Shown here piece after piece: positions 9,143 through 16,686 of a stretch of 64,000 nt of DNA. Under the pieces are notes generated by a model. It was not told the DNA's origin and made no database searches. It saw only the letters and a program-made list of their open reading frames with translations. The stretch's first letter is position 1. Each line of letters starts with the position of its first letter. The stretch is from the NCBI GenBank assembly GCA_009840595.1, contig VXNK01000080.1, positions 108,280-172,279 on the forward strand, read 5' to 3'. Source of the stretch: Rhodospirillaceae bacterium. GTDB lineage: Bacteria; Pseudomonadota; Alphaproteobacteria; Bin65. Position numbers and translations under genes: made by a program.

Positions 9143-10171
9143 CTATTCCGCAAAGGCGAGTTCGCGGGACACGGTGCAGGTTTCGCGGACGACGAGGCTC
9201 GACGGCAGCACGATGTGCCGGGCCGGACTGTCGGGCTCCTCGATCCGCCGGACCAGCAGCGAAGCGGTGCCGGCGCCCATCTCCTTCCAGGAAACCGTCG
9301 TCGCGCTCAGGGCGGGATGCGCGAGGCTGGCTTCCTCGACATCTTCGGTCCCGATCACCGCGAAATTCCTGCCCGGCAGGAGGCCTTCGCGCTGGAGGCC
9401 GGACGACAGGCCGAGCGCGAGCGCATCGTTGTAGCAGATGGCCGCCGTCGGCTTCGGATCGAGGCCGGCGATCCAGTGTGCTGCTTCGAAGCCCGCCTGC
9501 CGGCTGGGCGCGGAGGGCCGGACGAGCGCCTCGTCGAATTCGATCGATGCCTCTTCGAGAGCGTCCTTGTAGGCCTGAACCCTGTCGCCGAAGCGGTGCA
9601 GGCTCGGATCGCCGCCGATCACGGCGATGCGGCTGTGCCCCGATTGAAGCAGCCGTTCCATGGAAAGGAGGACCGATTGCCGGTCGTCGTTAACGACGCT
9701 GTCGTAGCCGAGTCCGGGAATTGTCCTGGAAACGAATACAATGGGCGGCGGGCCGACATTCCGGAAGCGAAAATCGTCAGCCGTCGATCCGATCGCCGGT
9801 ATAACGATAATCCCGTCGGCATTGTATTCCGTCATTGTGCGGATAAATTTCGATTGCAATTCGACCGATTCGTTACTGTTGCACAGAAAAACCGTCCGCC
9901 CGAAATTTCTTAGCGCTTCCTCCATGGCGGCGAGCAAAGTGCAATAAAACGGATCGGAAATATTGTTGAGAACGATGCCGACGGTATGGGTCCTGGCCGT
10001 CCGCAGCCCGGCGGCGCTGCGCTGATAGACATAGCCGGATTCTTCCAGCGCGGCCTCGACCCGCTCCCGCGTCTTTTGCGAGATTTTCGGGCTGCCGCGC
10101 ATCGCCAGCGAAACGGTGGCGGTCGAGACGCCCAGCAGTTCGGCAATCTGGCTCAGCGTTGGCCTGGACAT
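9143..10171 (-). CDS. LacI-family transcriptional regulator
   Basis: 342-residue repressor-type regulator. The N-terminal helix-turn-helix is TLSQIAELLGVSTATVSLAMRG (residues about 4-25), with the hinge-helix segment SAAGLRT, followed by a periplasmic-binding-protein-like effector domain (TVGIVLNNISDPFYCTLL onward). I chose ATG 10171 (MSRPTLSQ) over the longer track start because it places the HTH at the N-terminus, as is universal in the family. No sugar operon is adjacent, so the regulon is unknown. A candidate operator lies about 160 bp upstream. Confidence 0.92.
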   Translation of the reverse strand: MSRPTLSQIAELLGVSTATVSLAMRGSPKISQKTRERVEAALEESGYVYQRSAAGLRTARTHTVGIVLNNISDPFYCTLLAAMEEALRNFGRTVFLCNSNESVELQSKFIRTMTEYNADGIIVIPAIGSTADDFRFRNVGPPPIVFVSRTIPGLGYDSVVNDDRQSVLLSMERLLQSGHSRIAVIGGDPSLHRFGDRVQAYKDALEEASIEFDEALVRPSAPSRQAGFEAAHWIAGLDPKPTAAICYNDALALGLSSGLQREGLLPGRNFAVIGTEDVEEASLAHPALSATTVSWKEMGAGTASLLVRRIEEPDSPARHIVLPSSLVVRETCTVSRELAFAE

Positions 10172-10329
10172 CCTGCTCGCTCCCGTTCGACGAGGAGCCC
10201 CATTGCGCTCGCGCATCGCCTTTTAATGGATTTTCCCGGGTTTCGCGGCCGGCCTTGAGCGGCTTCTGCGTCGCGAAGACTGCTGCCGCCCAGGTTCACG
10301 CTCCGGCGCGAAGCGGCGATGCTTGGGAA

Positions 10330-10345
10330 TACTAATCGATTAATA
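10330..10345. promoter_or_regulatory. Candidate LacI-type operator in the 370-bp gap upstream of the regulator
   Basis: TACTAATCGATTAATA is a 16-bp near-palindrome with one mismatched pair; its core TAATCGATTA is perfect and has the central CG step typical of LacI-family operators. It is in the otherwise featureless gap 10172-10542 between the LacI gene and the upstream thiolase gene, so autoregulation is plausible. The remainder of the gap shows no ORF or other element I can support. Confidence 0.45.
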
Positions 10346-10542
10346 ATCCCTCACTGGCGGGGATGTTACCGGCGGTACCGCCATCTGGCAACCCATTGCA
10401 CCGTCAAACTAGAATATGCGGGCCGGATCGGGCATTGCCGGCCGGCAAAGGCGCATTTTTTCGGTCCCGCCGATGCTGCAACGAAAGTTGGAACCGGGAT
10501 CGAAGCGTTTACGAAGCAGAACCGGCGCACTGCGGATCCGGG

Positions 10543-11745
10543 CTAGTTGTGCAACAGCTCGATGGCGATTGCCGTCGCCTCGCCGCCGCCGATGCACAGG
10601 GAGGCGACGCCGCGGTCGACGCCCTTCTGCTCCATCGCGTTCAGCAGGGTCACGATGATCCGCGCGCCCGAGGCGCCGATCGGGTGGCCCAGCGCGCAGG
10701 CGCCGCCATGGACGTTGACGATGTCGTGGGGCAGGCCGTGCTCCTTCATCGCCGCCATGGCGACCACGGCGAAAGCCTCGTTGACCTCGTAGAGACCGAC
10801 GTCGCCTTTCGTCCAGCCGGCCTTTTCCAGCACCTTTTCGATGGCGCCGACCGGGGCGGTGGTGAACCAGGCCGGCTCCTGGGCGTGGGTCGCGTGGGCG
10901 ACGATGCGGGCGCGGGGCGTCAGGCCGCGCTTCTCGGCCTCCGACTGCGTGGTCAGCACGAGGGCGGACGCGCCGTCCGAGATCGACGAGGAGTTGGCCG
11001 GCGTCACCGTGCCGTCCTTGCGGAAGGCAGGCCTCAGCTTCGGAATTTTCCCCAGATCGGCGTTGAAGGGCTGCTCGTCCTGCGCAACCGTGACCTCGCC
11101 CTTGCGGGTGCGCACGGTGACCGGCTCGGTTTCGCGCTCGAAGGCGCCGTCTTCGTTCGCCGCCCTGGCCCGTTTCAGCGAGGTAATCGCGAAGTCGTCC
11201 TGGGCCTCGCGGGTGAACTGGTAGTGCTGCGCCGTGTCCTCGGCATAGGCGCCCATCAGGCGGCCGGGCTCGTAGGCGTCCTCCAGCCCGTCGAGGAACA
11301 TGTGGTCCCAGACCTTGCCGTGGCCCATGCGCAGGCCGCCGCGCGCCTTGTCCATCAGGTAGGGCGCGTTGGTCATGCTCTCGAGCCCGCCGGCGACCAT
11401 GACCTCGTTGACGCCGGCCCTGATCAAGTCGTGGGCCAGCATTGTCGCCTTCATGCCGCTGCCGCACATCTTGTTGACGGTGGTGCAGCCGGCGTCCCAC
11501 GGGATGCCCGCGCCGTGCGCCGCCTGGCGCGCCGGCGCCTGGCCGAGCCCGGCCGGCAAGACGCAGCCCATGATGACTTCGTCGACATCCTCACCGGCTA
11601 CGCCCGAGCGCTTGAGCGCGCCTTCGATGGCGACCGCGCCCAGCGCGGTGGCGGTAATGTCCTTGAGCGTCCCCTGAAAGCTCCCCATCGGCGTGCGTGC
11701 ACCGTCGACGATGACGACGGGATCGGAAGCGGTTACGGAGGTCAT
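10543..11745 (-). CDS. Acetyl-CoA C-acyltransferase (thiolase)
   Basis: 400-residue thiolase catalysing acyl transfer between acetyl-CoA and acyl-CoA in beta-oxidation or acetoacetyl-CoA formation. The nucleophilic Cys is in NKMCGSGMKA, the catalytic His in GGACALGHPIGASGA and the second Cys in CIGGGEATA. Start ATG 11745 is supported by AAGGAG seven bases upstream; the track start lies further out, inside the PIN remnant region. A biosynthetic acetoacetyl-CoA thiolase and a degradative one cannot be separated here. The following genes do not form an obvious pathway with it. Confidence 0.93.
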   Translation of the reverse strand: MTSVTASDPVVIVDGARTPMGSFQGTLKDITATALGAVAIEGALKRSGVAGEDVDEVIMGCVLPAGLGQAPARQAAHGAGIPWDAGCTTVNKMCGSGMKATMLAHDLIRAGVNEVMVAGGLESMTNAPYLMDKARGGLRMGHGKVWDHMFLDGLEDAYEPGRLMGAYAEDTAQHYQFTREAQDDFAITSLKRARAANEDGAFERETEPVTVRTRKGEVTVAQDEQPFNADLGKIPKLRPAFRKDGTVTPANSSSISDGASALVLTTQSEAEKRGLTPRARIVAHATHAQEPAWFTTAPVGAIEKVLEKAGWTKGDVGLYEVNEAFAVVAMAAMKEHGLPHDIVNVHGGACALGHPIGASGARIIVTLLNAMEQKGVDRGVASLCIGGGEATAIAIELLHN

Positions 11746-11771
11746 GGCAGTCTCCTTGCTGGCGCCGGCGG

Positions 11772-11936
11772 CTATCGGAGCACGCGGATATCGACGCCGA
11801 TATCGAGTTCGCGCCACATGGTATCGCAGGTGACAACCGGCAATTCCCGCTTTCCCGCCAGACACAGGCAAATCCGGTCGCCGGACATCATGGCCGGGAC
11901 CGCCGACGAATCGGGAACGACCCGTTTGCCGCGCAA
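11772..11936 (-). pseudogene. PIN-domain toxin remnant with internal deletion
   Basis: A 54-codon open frame immediately downstream of an AbrB antitoxin gene contains the two ends of a PIN domain joined directly. An N-terminal RVVPDSSAVPAM-like strand runs straight into SGDRICLCLAG, followed by KRELPVVTCDTMWRELDIGVDIRVLR. In the intact paralogue at 12355-12738 about 70 residues separate VLDASAVLAL from SLGDRACLAL, and that middle part with its acidic residue is missing here. The antitoxin would therefore have lost a functional toxin. The frame has only a TTG start and is read as a pseudogene. Confidence 0.75.
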
Positions 11937-11940
11937 CGGG

Positions 11941-12288
11941 TTATTCCGCAGCCCGTTCGACCGGCGTGTCGGCCTGCGCCCGGTCGGCGTCGCGGGCGGC
12001 GTCGCGGGCATTCTCACGCGCCGCTTCCGCCCGCTTGTCGGCGAGGAACCGGTCGACGAGGTCGCCGGTCGGCGGCATTATCGCCCGGACCTGCGCCTGG
12101 AGCCGTTCGGCGCTGCGTGCGTAGGTTTCGATCCGCACCGTTCCGTCGTCGATAGTCAGCACGAGCGGCTCGCCCTCGGCGAAACCCAGCGCTTCCCGAA
12201 CCGCAGCCGGGATCACGACGCGCCCGCCCGAACCCATCGAAACGCGCCAGAAATCGCTTTCGTAGTCGCTGTTTTTCTTCTTCGCCAT
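11941..12288 (-). CDS. AbrB/MazE-type antitoxin
   Basis: 115-residue protein with a SpoVT-AbrB DNA-binding domain at residues about 14-55 (VSMGSGGRVVIPAAVREALGF, EGEPLVLTIDDGTVRIET), followed by a helical charged tail (RAEAARENARDAARDADRAQ) of the kind that binds PIN toxins. Its cognate toxin frame downstream is only a remnant, so this is probably an orphan antitoxin. It lacks the N-terminal HTH found on the paralogue at 12758-13234. The downstream frame begins within 5 bp of its stop. Confidence 0.82.
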   Translation of the reverse strand: MAKKKNSDYESDFWRVSMGSGGRVVIPAAVREALGFAEGEPLVLTIDDGTVRIETYARSAERLQAQVRAIMPPTGDLVDRFLADKRAEAARENARDAARDADRAQADTPVERAAE

Positions 12289-12354
12289 GTTTCTGGATTT
12301 ATCTCAGATCGTTTCCGTGGCCAGTGTCAACGAGACCGTTCCCGTCCGCCGGGG

Positions 12355-12738
12355 CTACCGGATCAGGCGGACATCGACATCGAGCGGCAGGTCCCGCCAC
12401 GCCCGGTCGGCCGTGTAGACGGGCAACCTGAGCGTAAGCGCCAGGGCGAGGCACGCCCGGTCGCCGAGCGAAAGGCCGGCGTGGCGTGTCGCCGCCCGCA
12501 ATGTGCCCGCAACCTGCGCCTGCGCCAGAGTATAATCCGCAGGCTGGAAAGGTTGCGCTTCTGTCAGCAGGATTGCTCCGTCAGGATCGGTGCCATTCTC
12601 GACGAGCTTGGCGATCACCTCCGAAATGTTGACCGTGGAAATGGCGCTGTCCTTGAGGATGGACTCGACCGTTTCACCACCCGGCTCGCGGTGCAGCAGC
12701 GCCAGGACGGCCGACGCGTCGAGAACGGCATCGGGCAT
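12355..12738 (-). CDS. PIN-domain VapC-like ribonuclease toxin
   Basis: 127-residue PIN-domain protein, predicted Mg-dependent ribonuclease toxin. Acidic active-site residues are visible in VLDASAVLALL (Asp), NISEVIAKL (Glu), SLGDRACLALA (Asp) and VYTADRAW (Asp), so the site is complete. It follows its antitoxin gene by 19 bp, the usual vap order. The C-terminal VDVRLIR ending matches that of the remnant at 11772 (VDIRVLR), so the two modules are paralogous. Confidence 0.88.
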   Translation of the reverse strand: MPDAVLDASAVLALLHREPGGETVESILKDSAISTVNISEVIAKLVENGTDPDGAILLTEAQPFQPADYTLAQAQVAGTLRAATRHAGLSLGDRACLALALTLRLPVYTADRAWRDLPLDVDVRLIR

Positions 12739-12757
12739 ATCGCGATCCTGAAAGCGG

Positions 12758-13234
12758 TTACGCCTCGGCCGCTGCTTCGCGCCGCCGGTCCTCGATCAGC
12801 GAGTCCACCAGACTGACGCCTGCGGGGACCGCGGCGCAGACGATACGCTGGGCCATCCGTATCGCCGCCGAAGCGCTGGCCAGCCGCACGATCCCGTCTT
12901 CGTCGATCGTCGCGACAAGCGTATCGCCTTCTTCCGCTTCCATCGCCTGGCGGAAAGCCGCCGGAATGACGATCCGGCCGCCGGGGCCGATCTTTACCCT
13001 GACCCGGTCATTGGCGCCCGTGATCGTCTCCCTGTCTTCCGCTTCTGCAGCAACGGTGGGACGTTCGTTTTTCGGCGGTCCCTGGATCAGCACATTGCGG
13101 ACATGCTGATAGCGGATGTCGAGGAAGCGCGCGATATCGGCGCGCTTGTAGCCTGCGGCATCCAAGGCCCGGATCTTTGCCGATTTCGTCGGCAACCCTT
13201 CGGCTATCGCCGACATACTTTCGTGTGGAGTCAT
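12758..13234 (-). CDS. HTH-AbrB two-domain antitoxin
   Basis: 158-residue protein combining an N-terminal helix-turn-helix (KSAKIRALDAAGYKRADIA, RYQHVRNVL, residues about 17-50) with an AbrB domain (RVRVKIGPGGRIVIPAAFRQ, residues about 78-117) and a helical C-terminal tail that presumably binds the PIN toxin encoded next. Two DNA-binding modules in one antitoxin are less common than AbrB alone. A strong promoter with a palindrome lies directly upstream, consistent with autoregulation. Confidence 0.83.
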   Translation of the reverse strand: MTPHESMSAIAEGLPTKSAKIRALDAAGYKRADIARFLDIRYQHVRNVLIQGPPKNERPTVAAEAEDRETITGANDRVRVKIGPGGRIVIPAAFRQAMEAEEGDTLVATIDEDGIVRLASASAAIRMAQRIVCAAVPAGVSLVDSLIEDRRREAAAEA

Positions 13235-13291
13235 TGTATTGGATACCTTTCAGGATCATGAATTCCGGCGCGTAGCCGGCCCGATGCAGGT

Positions 13292-13320
13292 TAGATAGAA
13301 AATGACAATTATATTGTCAA
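13292..13320 (-). promoter_or_regulatory. Promoter and palindromic operators of the HTH-AbrB/PIN operon
   Basis: On the minus strand a perfect -35 TTGACA (13320-13315), a 17-bp spacer and a TATCTA -10 (13297-13292) precede the antitoxin ATG by about 57 bp. The palindrome TGACAAT-TAT-ATTGTCA (13303-13319) overlaps the -35 and spacer. A second palindrome, ACAACATGTTGT (13348-13359), and a TTGACAAA half site lie just upstream. The shared TTGTC half site suggests repeated binding by the antitoxin; this is inference. Confidence 0.65.
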
Positions 13321-13393
13321 TAGAATATTTATTTGACAAAAAATGATACAACATGTTGTCGAATATAGTCAGAGCTTGATATTTCCCTCCAAA

Positions 13394-14125
13394 TCAGCCG
13401 GAATCCCGTTTCGCGGCACGATATCGCGCCAGCGCCGCCTCGTCGGGCGGATAGAGGCCCTTGACCGGCTCGCCGCGCTCGATTTCGGCGAGTATCCAGG
13501 CTTCCAGCACTTCCTGTTCCGCGCCGTCTTCGGCGATTTCGGCGGCCAGCGCCCGGGGCAGCACCACGGCGCCGTCGTCGTCCGCCACGATTATGTCGTC
13601 CGGAAACACCGCCACGCCGCCGCAGCCGATCGGCTCCTGCCAGCCGGCGAAGTACAGGGCCGCGATGGAGGGCGGCGCGGCGGCCCCGCTGCACCAGACC
13701 GGGATGCCGACCGCGCGGAGTCCCGCAACGTCCCGCATCGGGCCGTCGCTCACGATGCCGGCGACGCCGCGTTTCTTCATCCGGCCGGCGAGGATGTCGC
13801 CCAGCGTCCCGGCGCCCTGCTCGCCCCGGCTGTCGATCACGGCGACGACGCCTTCCGGCATCGCCTCGATGGCGTCGCGCAGCGAGCCCGGCGCGGCGTA
13901 GCTCTCCCGGGTCGAGACGTCCTCGCGCCCGGGCACGAAGCGCAGGGTGAAGGCCGGCCCGGCGAGCCGCGGCCCGCCCGGCTGCAGCGGCTTCGTCCCC
14001 GCCATCCAGCCGCGCCGGATGCCGCGTTTCAGGAGCTGCATCGTGAGCGTCGCGGTCGAGATGCCGCGCAGGGCGTCGAACGGGGCGTCGATCGGGGCGT
14101 CGATCGGGGCGGGAGCCGTCGCCAT
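13394..14125 (-). CDS. RraA-family protein (HMG/CHA aldolase-like)
   Basis: 243-residue member of the RraA/dimethylmenaquinone-methyltransferase-like fold, which includes 4-hydroxy-4-methyl-2-oxoglutarate aldolases and related lyases. The signature is GAGTLGDILAGRMKKRGVAG, followed by SDGPMRDVAGL, containing the conserved Gly-Asp and Arg-Asp metal/substrate residues. The N-terminus has an unusual APIDAPIDAPFDA repeat encoded by 12-bp units. The gene ends 6 bp before the isovaleryl-CoA dehydrogenase stop-side boundary, downstream in the same transcriptional direction, so it may be co-transcribed with ivd. Specific substrate unknown. Confidence 0.85.
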   Translation of the reverse strand: MATAPAPIDAPIDAPFDALRGISTATLTMQLLKRGIRRGWMAGTKPLQPGGPRLAGPAFTLRFVPGREDVSTRESYAAPGSLRDAIEAMPEGVVAVIDSRGEQGAGTLGDILAGRMKKRGVAGIVSDGPMRDVAGLRAVGIPVWCSGAAAPPSIAALYFAGWQEPIGCGGVAVFPDDIIVADDDGAVVLPRALAAEIAEDGAEQEVLEAWILAEIERGEPVKGLYPPDEAALARYRAAKRDSG

Positions 14126-14131
14126 CGCCGG

Positions 14132-15304
14132 TCAGGCCGTCTCTTCGAACAGTTCGCGGCCGATCAGCATGCGGCGGATTTCGCTCGTGCCGGCGCCGAT
14201 CTCGTAGAGCTTGGCGTCGCGCAGCAGCCGGCCGGTCGGGTATTCGTTGATATAGCCGTTGCCGCCCAGCGCCTGCACCGCCTCCAGCGCCATCCAGGTC
14301 GCCTTCTCCGCGGCGTAGAGGATCGCGCCCGCGGCGTCCTTGCGGGTCGTCTCGCCGCGGTCGCAGGCCTTCGCCACGGCATACACATAGGCCTTCGAGG
14401 CGTTCATCGTCGTGTACATGTCGGCAATCTTGCCCTGCATGAGCTGGAACTCGCCGATCGGCCGGCCGAACTGCTTGCGCTCGTGGATGTAGGGCATCAC
14501 CGCATCCATGCAGGCCTGCATGATGCCGAGCGCCCCGGCGGCGAGCACGGCGCGCTCATAGTCCAGGCCCGACATCAGGACGTGGACGCCTTCGTTGACT
14601 TCGCCGACGACATTCTCTTCCGGGACCTCGCAGTCCTGGAACACCAGCTCGCCGGTCGGCGAGCCGCGCATGCCCAGCTTGTCGAGCTTCTGGGAGGTCG
14701 AGAAGCCCTCGAAGCCCTTCTCGATCAGGAAGGCGGTGATGCCGCGCGCGCCGGCCTCCGGGTCGGTCTTGGCGTAGACGACCAGCGTGTCGGCCTCCTC
14801 GAAATTGGTGATCCACATCTTCGAGCCGTTGAGCACGAAGCGGTCGCCCTTGCGGTCGGCCCGGGTGCGCATCGAGACCACGTCCGAACCCGCGCCCGGC
14901 TCCGACATGGCGAGCGCGCCGACATGCTCGCCGGAGATCAGCTTCGGCAGATAGCGACGCTTCTGCTCCTCGTTGGCGCAGCGCCGGATCTGGTTGACGC
15001 ACAGGTTGGAATGGGCGCCGTAGCTGAGGCCCACGGAGCCGGAGGCGCGGCTGATCTCCTCAACCGCCACGGCATGCTCCAGATAGCCCATGCCGACGCC
15101 GCCGTAGTCCTCCTCCACCGTGATGCCGTGCAGGCCGAGTTCGCCCATCATCGGCCACAGGTGGCGCGGGAAGCTGTCGGTCCGGTCGATCTCCGCGGCC
15201 AGCGGCGCGACATGGTCCGACGCGAAGGTCATCACCGAATCGCGGATCATGTCGGCGGTCTCGCCGAGATCGAAATTGAGCGCGGGAAGCTGGTTCGGGA
15301 TCAT
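14132..15304 (-). CDS. ivd: Isovaleryl-CoA dehydrogenase
   Basis: 390-residue FAD acyl-CoA dehydrogenase of leucine catabolism, converting isovaleryl-CoA to 3-methylcrotonyl-CoA. Family-specific sequence [12 protein letters not shown] and the catalytic base Glu in [11 protein letters not shown] (the position used by isovaleryl-CoA dehydrogenase, not the C-terminal Glu of medium-chain enzymes) support the name. [10 protein letters not shown] and [11 protein letters not shown] are the FAD/substrate motifs and [12 protein letters not shown] the C-terminal one. Other leucine-degradation genes (methylcrotonyl-CoA carboxylase) are not in the window; the region upstream has been rearranged. Confidence 0.92.
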   Translation of the reverse strand: MIPNQLPALNFDLGETADMIRDSVMTFASDHVAPLAAEIDRTDSFPRHLWPMMGELGLHGITVEEDYGGVGMGYLEHAVAVEEISRASGSVGLSYGAHSNLCVNQIRRCANEEQKRRYLPKLISGEHVGALAMSEPGAGSDVVSMRTRADRKGDRFVLNGSKMWITNFEEADTLVVYAKTDPEAGARGITAFLIEKGFEGFSTSQKLDKLGMRGSPTGELVFQDCEVPEENVVGEVNEGVHVLMSGLDYERAVLAAGALGIMQACMDAVMPYIHERKQFGRPIGEFQLMQGKIADMYTTMNASKAYVYAVAKACDRGETTRKDAAGAILYAAEKATWMALEAVQALGGNGYINEYPTGRLLRDAKLYEIGAGTSEIRRMLIGRELFEETA

Positions 15305-15471
15305 GGCGGTCTGTCCGGATTTCGGCCGGTGCCTGGTTGTCGGTTTCGGGCCGGTGTCGGGCCGGCGCCGCGGCGGCGGGCGGGTCGCCGGCGCATTGTG
15401 CGGCTATTCGGCGGCGTGTCGATAGCCTCCGGCGCCGCGCCGGCGGCGGGCAGGCGGTGTGCGCGGAGAGA

Positions 15472-15595
15472 TGTAAGGAAATGTCAGGTTGTGTCAGGTT
15501 CCGTATCTCCCTCGCTCGACCACGGCGTTCCCGAGCGGCTGGCGAGGCGTTTCGGCGTGCCGGGTGGTGTCAGGAAATGTCATGTTCCGTCATGG
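15472..15595 (+). repeat. Two arrays of 10-bp-phased TGTCA(T/G)G repeats
   Basis: Array one has units starting exactly at 15472, 15482 and 15492 (TGTAAGGAAA, TGTCAGGTTG, TGTCAGGTTC-CG). Array two has units at 15568, 15578 and 15588 (TGTCAGGAAA, TGTCATGTTC, CGTCATGG). The 10-bp spacing places every unit on the same helix face. The same family occurs at 31886-32365. Confidence 0.75.
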
Positions 15596-15703
15596 CGGGC
15601 GTCTTCGTCCTGGCTTGCCGCGCCGGAGTCGCCGGGCGCCGGCCGGGCGCCGACGATGCCGCCGCCCCCCGGCGCGACCGCGGCGGCTGGCTTGGCAGCA
15701 CAT

Positions 15704-15718
15704 GTTCATTTAATGTTC
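15704..15718. promoter_or_regulatory. LexA (SOS) box, alphaproteobacterial GTTC-N7-GTTC type
   Basis: GTTC-ATTTAAT-GTTC matches the alphaproteobacterial LexA consensus exactly, with an A/T-only spacer, in otherwise GC-rich DNA. No gene is clearly driven from it: rightward lies the antisense of the lpdA fragment, leftward 400 bp of non-coding DNA. It may be an orphan site left by rearrangement. Confidence 0.6.
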
Positions 15719-15787
15719 CTGTAATTCCGATCAAGGAACGGCGCACGCAATTTCCGCGCCGCGCCGAACGCGCCCGCGGCCCCGCCC

Positions 15788-16168
15788 TCAGAAATGCACG
15801 ACGCGGCCGTAGGCGTCGAGGACGGCTTCGTGCATCATTTCCGAGAGCGTCGGGTGCGGGAAGACGGTGTGCATCAGGTCGGCCTCGGTCGTCTCCAGGG
15901 TCTTCGCGATGCCGTAGCCCTGGATCAGCTCGGTGACCTCCGGCCCGGCCATGTGGGCGCCGAGCAGCTCGCCGGTCCCGGCGTCGAACACGGTCTTGAC
16001 CAGCCCCTGGTCGTCGCCCAGCGCGATCGCCTTGCCGTTGCCGGCGAAGGGGAAGCGCCCGACCCGGACCTCGTGGCCGGCCTCGACCGCCGCCGCCTCG
16101 GTCAGGCCGACGCTGGCGACCTGGGGATGGCAATAGGTGCAGCCGGGAATGAGGCTGGTGTCGAGCGG
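15788..16168 (-). pseudogene. Duplicated 3' fragment of lpdA
   Basis: The last 126 codons of dihydrolipoyl dehydrogenase (from PLDTSLIPGCTYCHPQ to AYGRVVHF) are repeated here, 2,486 bp from the intact gene. By eye the two copies differ at one base (16157 G versus 18643 C). Homology stops abruptly after GTGTCGAGCGG at 16168; the track ORF continues into unrelated island sequence, so the 22 residues before PLDTS are not lpd. The fragment has only the dimerisation domain and is not expected to function. Confidence 0.93.
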
Positions 16169-16215
16169 TCCTAGAGTGGGGCAAAAAGGATGGCGGCGGC
16201 ATCCAGAGCAAATCT

Positions 16216-16686
16216 TCAGAATTGCCAATCCTCGCGCTCCATGAAACCTTCGAGCGAAGTGCAGTTGATCCCGAAATGCCGGCAGATATTAGGGATTTTC
16301 ACACCATTCGGCGGTTCGCTTTCCATGGTTACCACCATGCCGCTGATGGTTTGCGCACGCGCTATCAGGAACGGGTCCGCATTTTTTCCACCCTTGAGCA
16401 ACTTCCGTTGCTCAATGACCTGCTGGAAGCGTGTTACCTGGAAGATGCGACTGACAAACCGTGCTTCGTCGGACGTGGGAGCCGGAAACAAATCCGTGTT
16501 TCGGCCGGCCCACTCGGTCAACGCACGTACAGGCCCGTCTTCGATTTCGCGTCTGACTTCACGAGTCGATGTCACGTTTCCTGCATCGACGAGCCGGTCA
16601 AAATGCTGCCAGAGAGTCGGAAATCTGTCCGGATAGTAGCTTCGAAAGAGTTGAGTAAACGTGCTCGTATCAAATACATAGATCAC
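16216..16686 (-). CDS. DUF4411 (PIN-like) protein
   Basis: 156-residue protein of the DUF4411 family, related to PIN-domain nucleases. MIYVFDTSTFTQLF provides the first acidic residue of a PIN fold, EVRREIED a middle one and NADPFLIARAQ the third. The partner gene upstream encodes an XRE-ImmA/IrrE protein and overlaps this gene by 4 bp (ATGA at 16683-16686). This pair is a recurrent two-gene arrangement regarded as toxin-antitoxin-like; toxicity here is inferred from family and context. Confidence 0.83.
   Translation of the reverse strand: MIYVFDTSTFTQLFRSYYPDRFPTLWQHFDRLVDAGNVTSTREVRREIEDGPVRALTEWAGRNTDLFPAPTSDEARFVSRIFQVTRFQQVIEQRKLLKGGKNADPFLIARAQTISGMVVTMESEPPNGVKIPNICRHFGINCTSLEGFMEREDWQF

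Larger units (their letters stand above)
15305..15786. other. 482-bp gene-free region with phased repeats and a LexA-type box
   Basis: No convincing CDS between ivd and the lpdA 3' fragment; the track ORFs here are GC-skewed shadows. It contains two arrays of 10-bp-phased TGTCA units (15472-15503, 15568-15595) and a GTTC-N7-GTTC box (15704-15718), listed separately. Confidence 0.7.

Noticed and set aside
15700-15720. Leaderless small ORFs starting inside the LexA-type boxes on the minus strand
   Set aside because: ATGAAC follows each box, but the two peptides are unrelated, Arg-rich and without ribosome sites.
16169-16228. Extension of the lpdA fragment ORF to ATG 16228
   Set aside because: The 22 extra residues come from island sequence not found in the intact lpdA; the homology ends at 16168.
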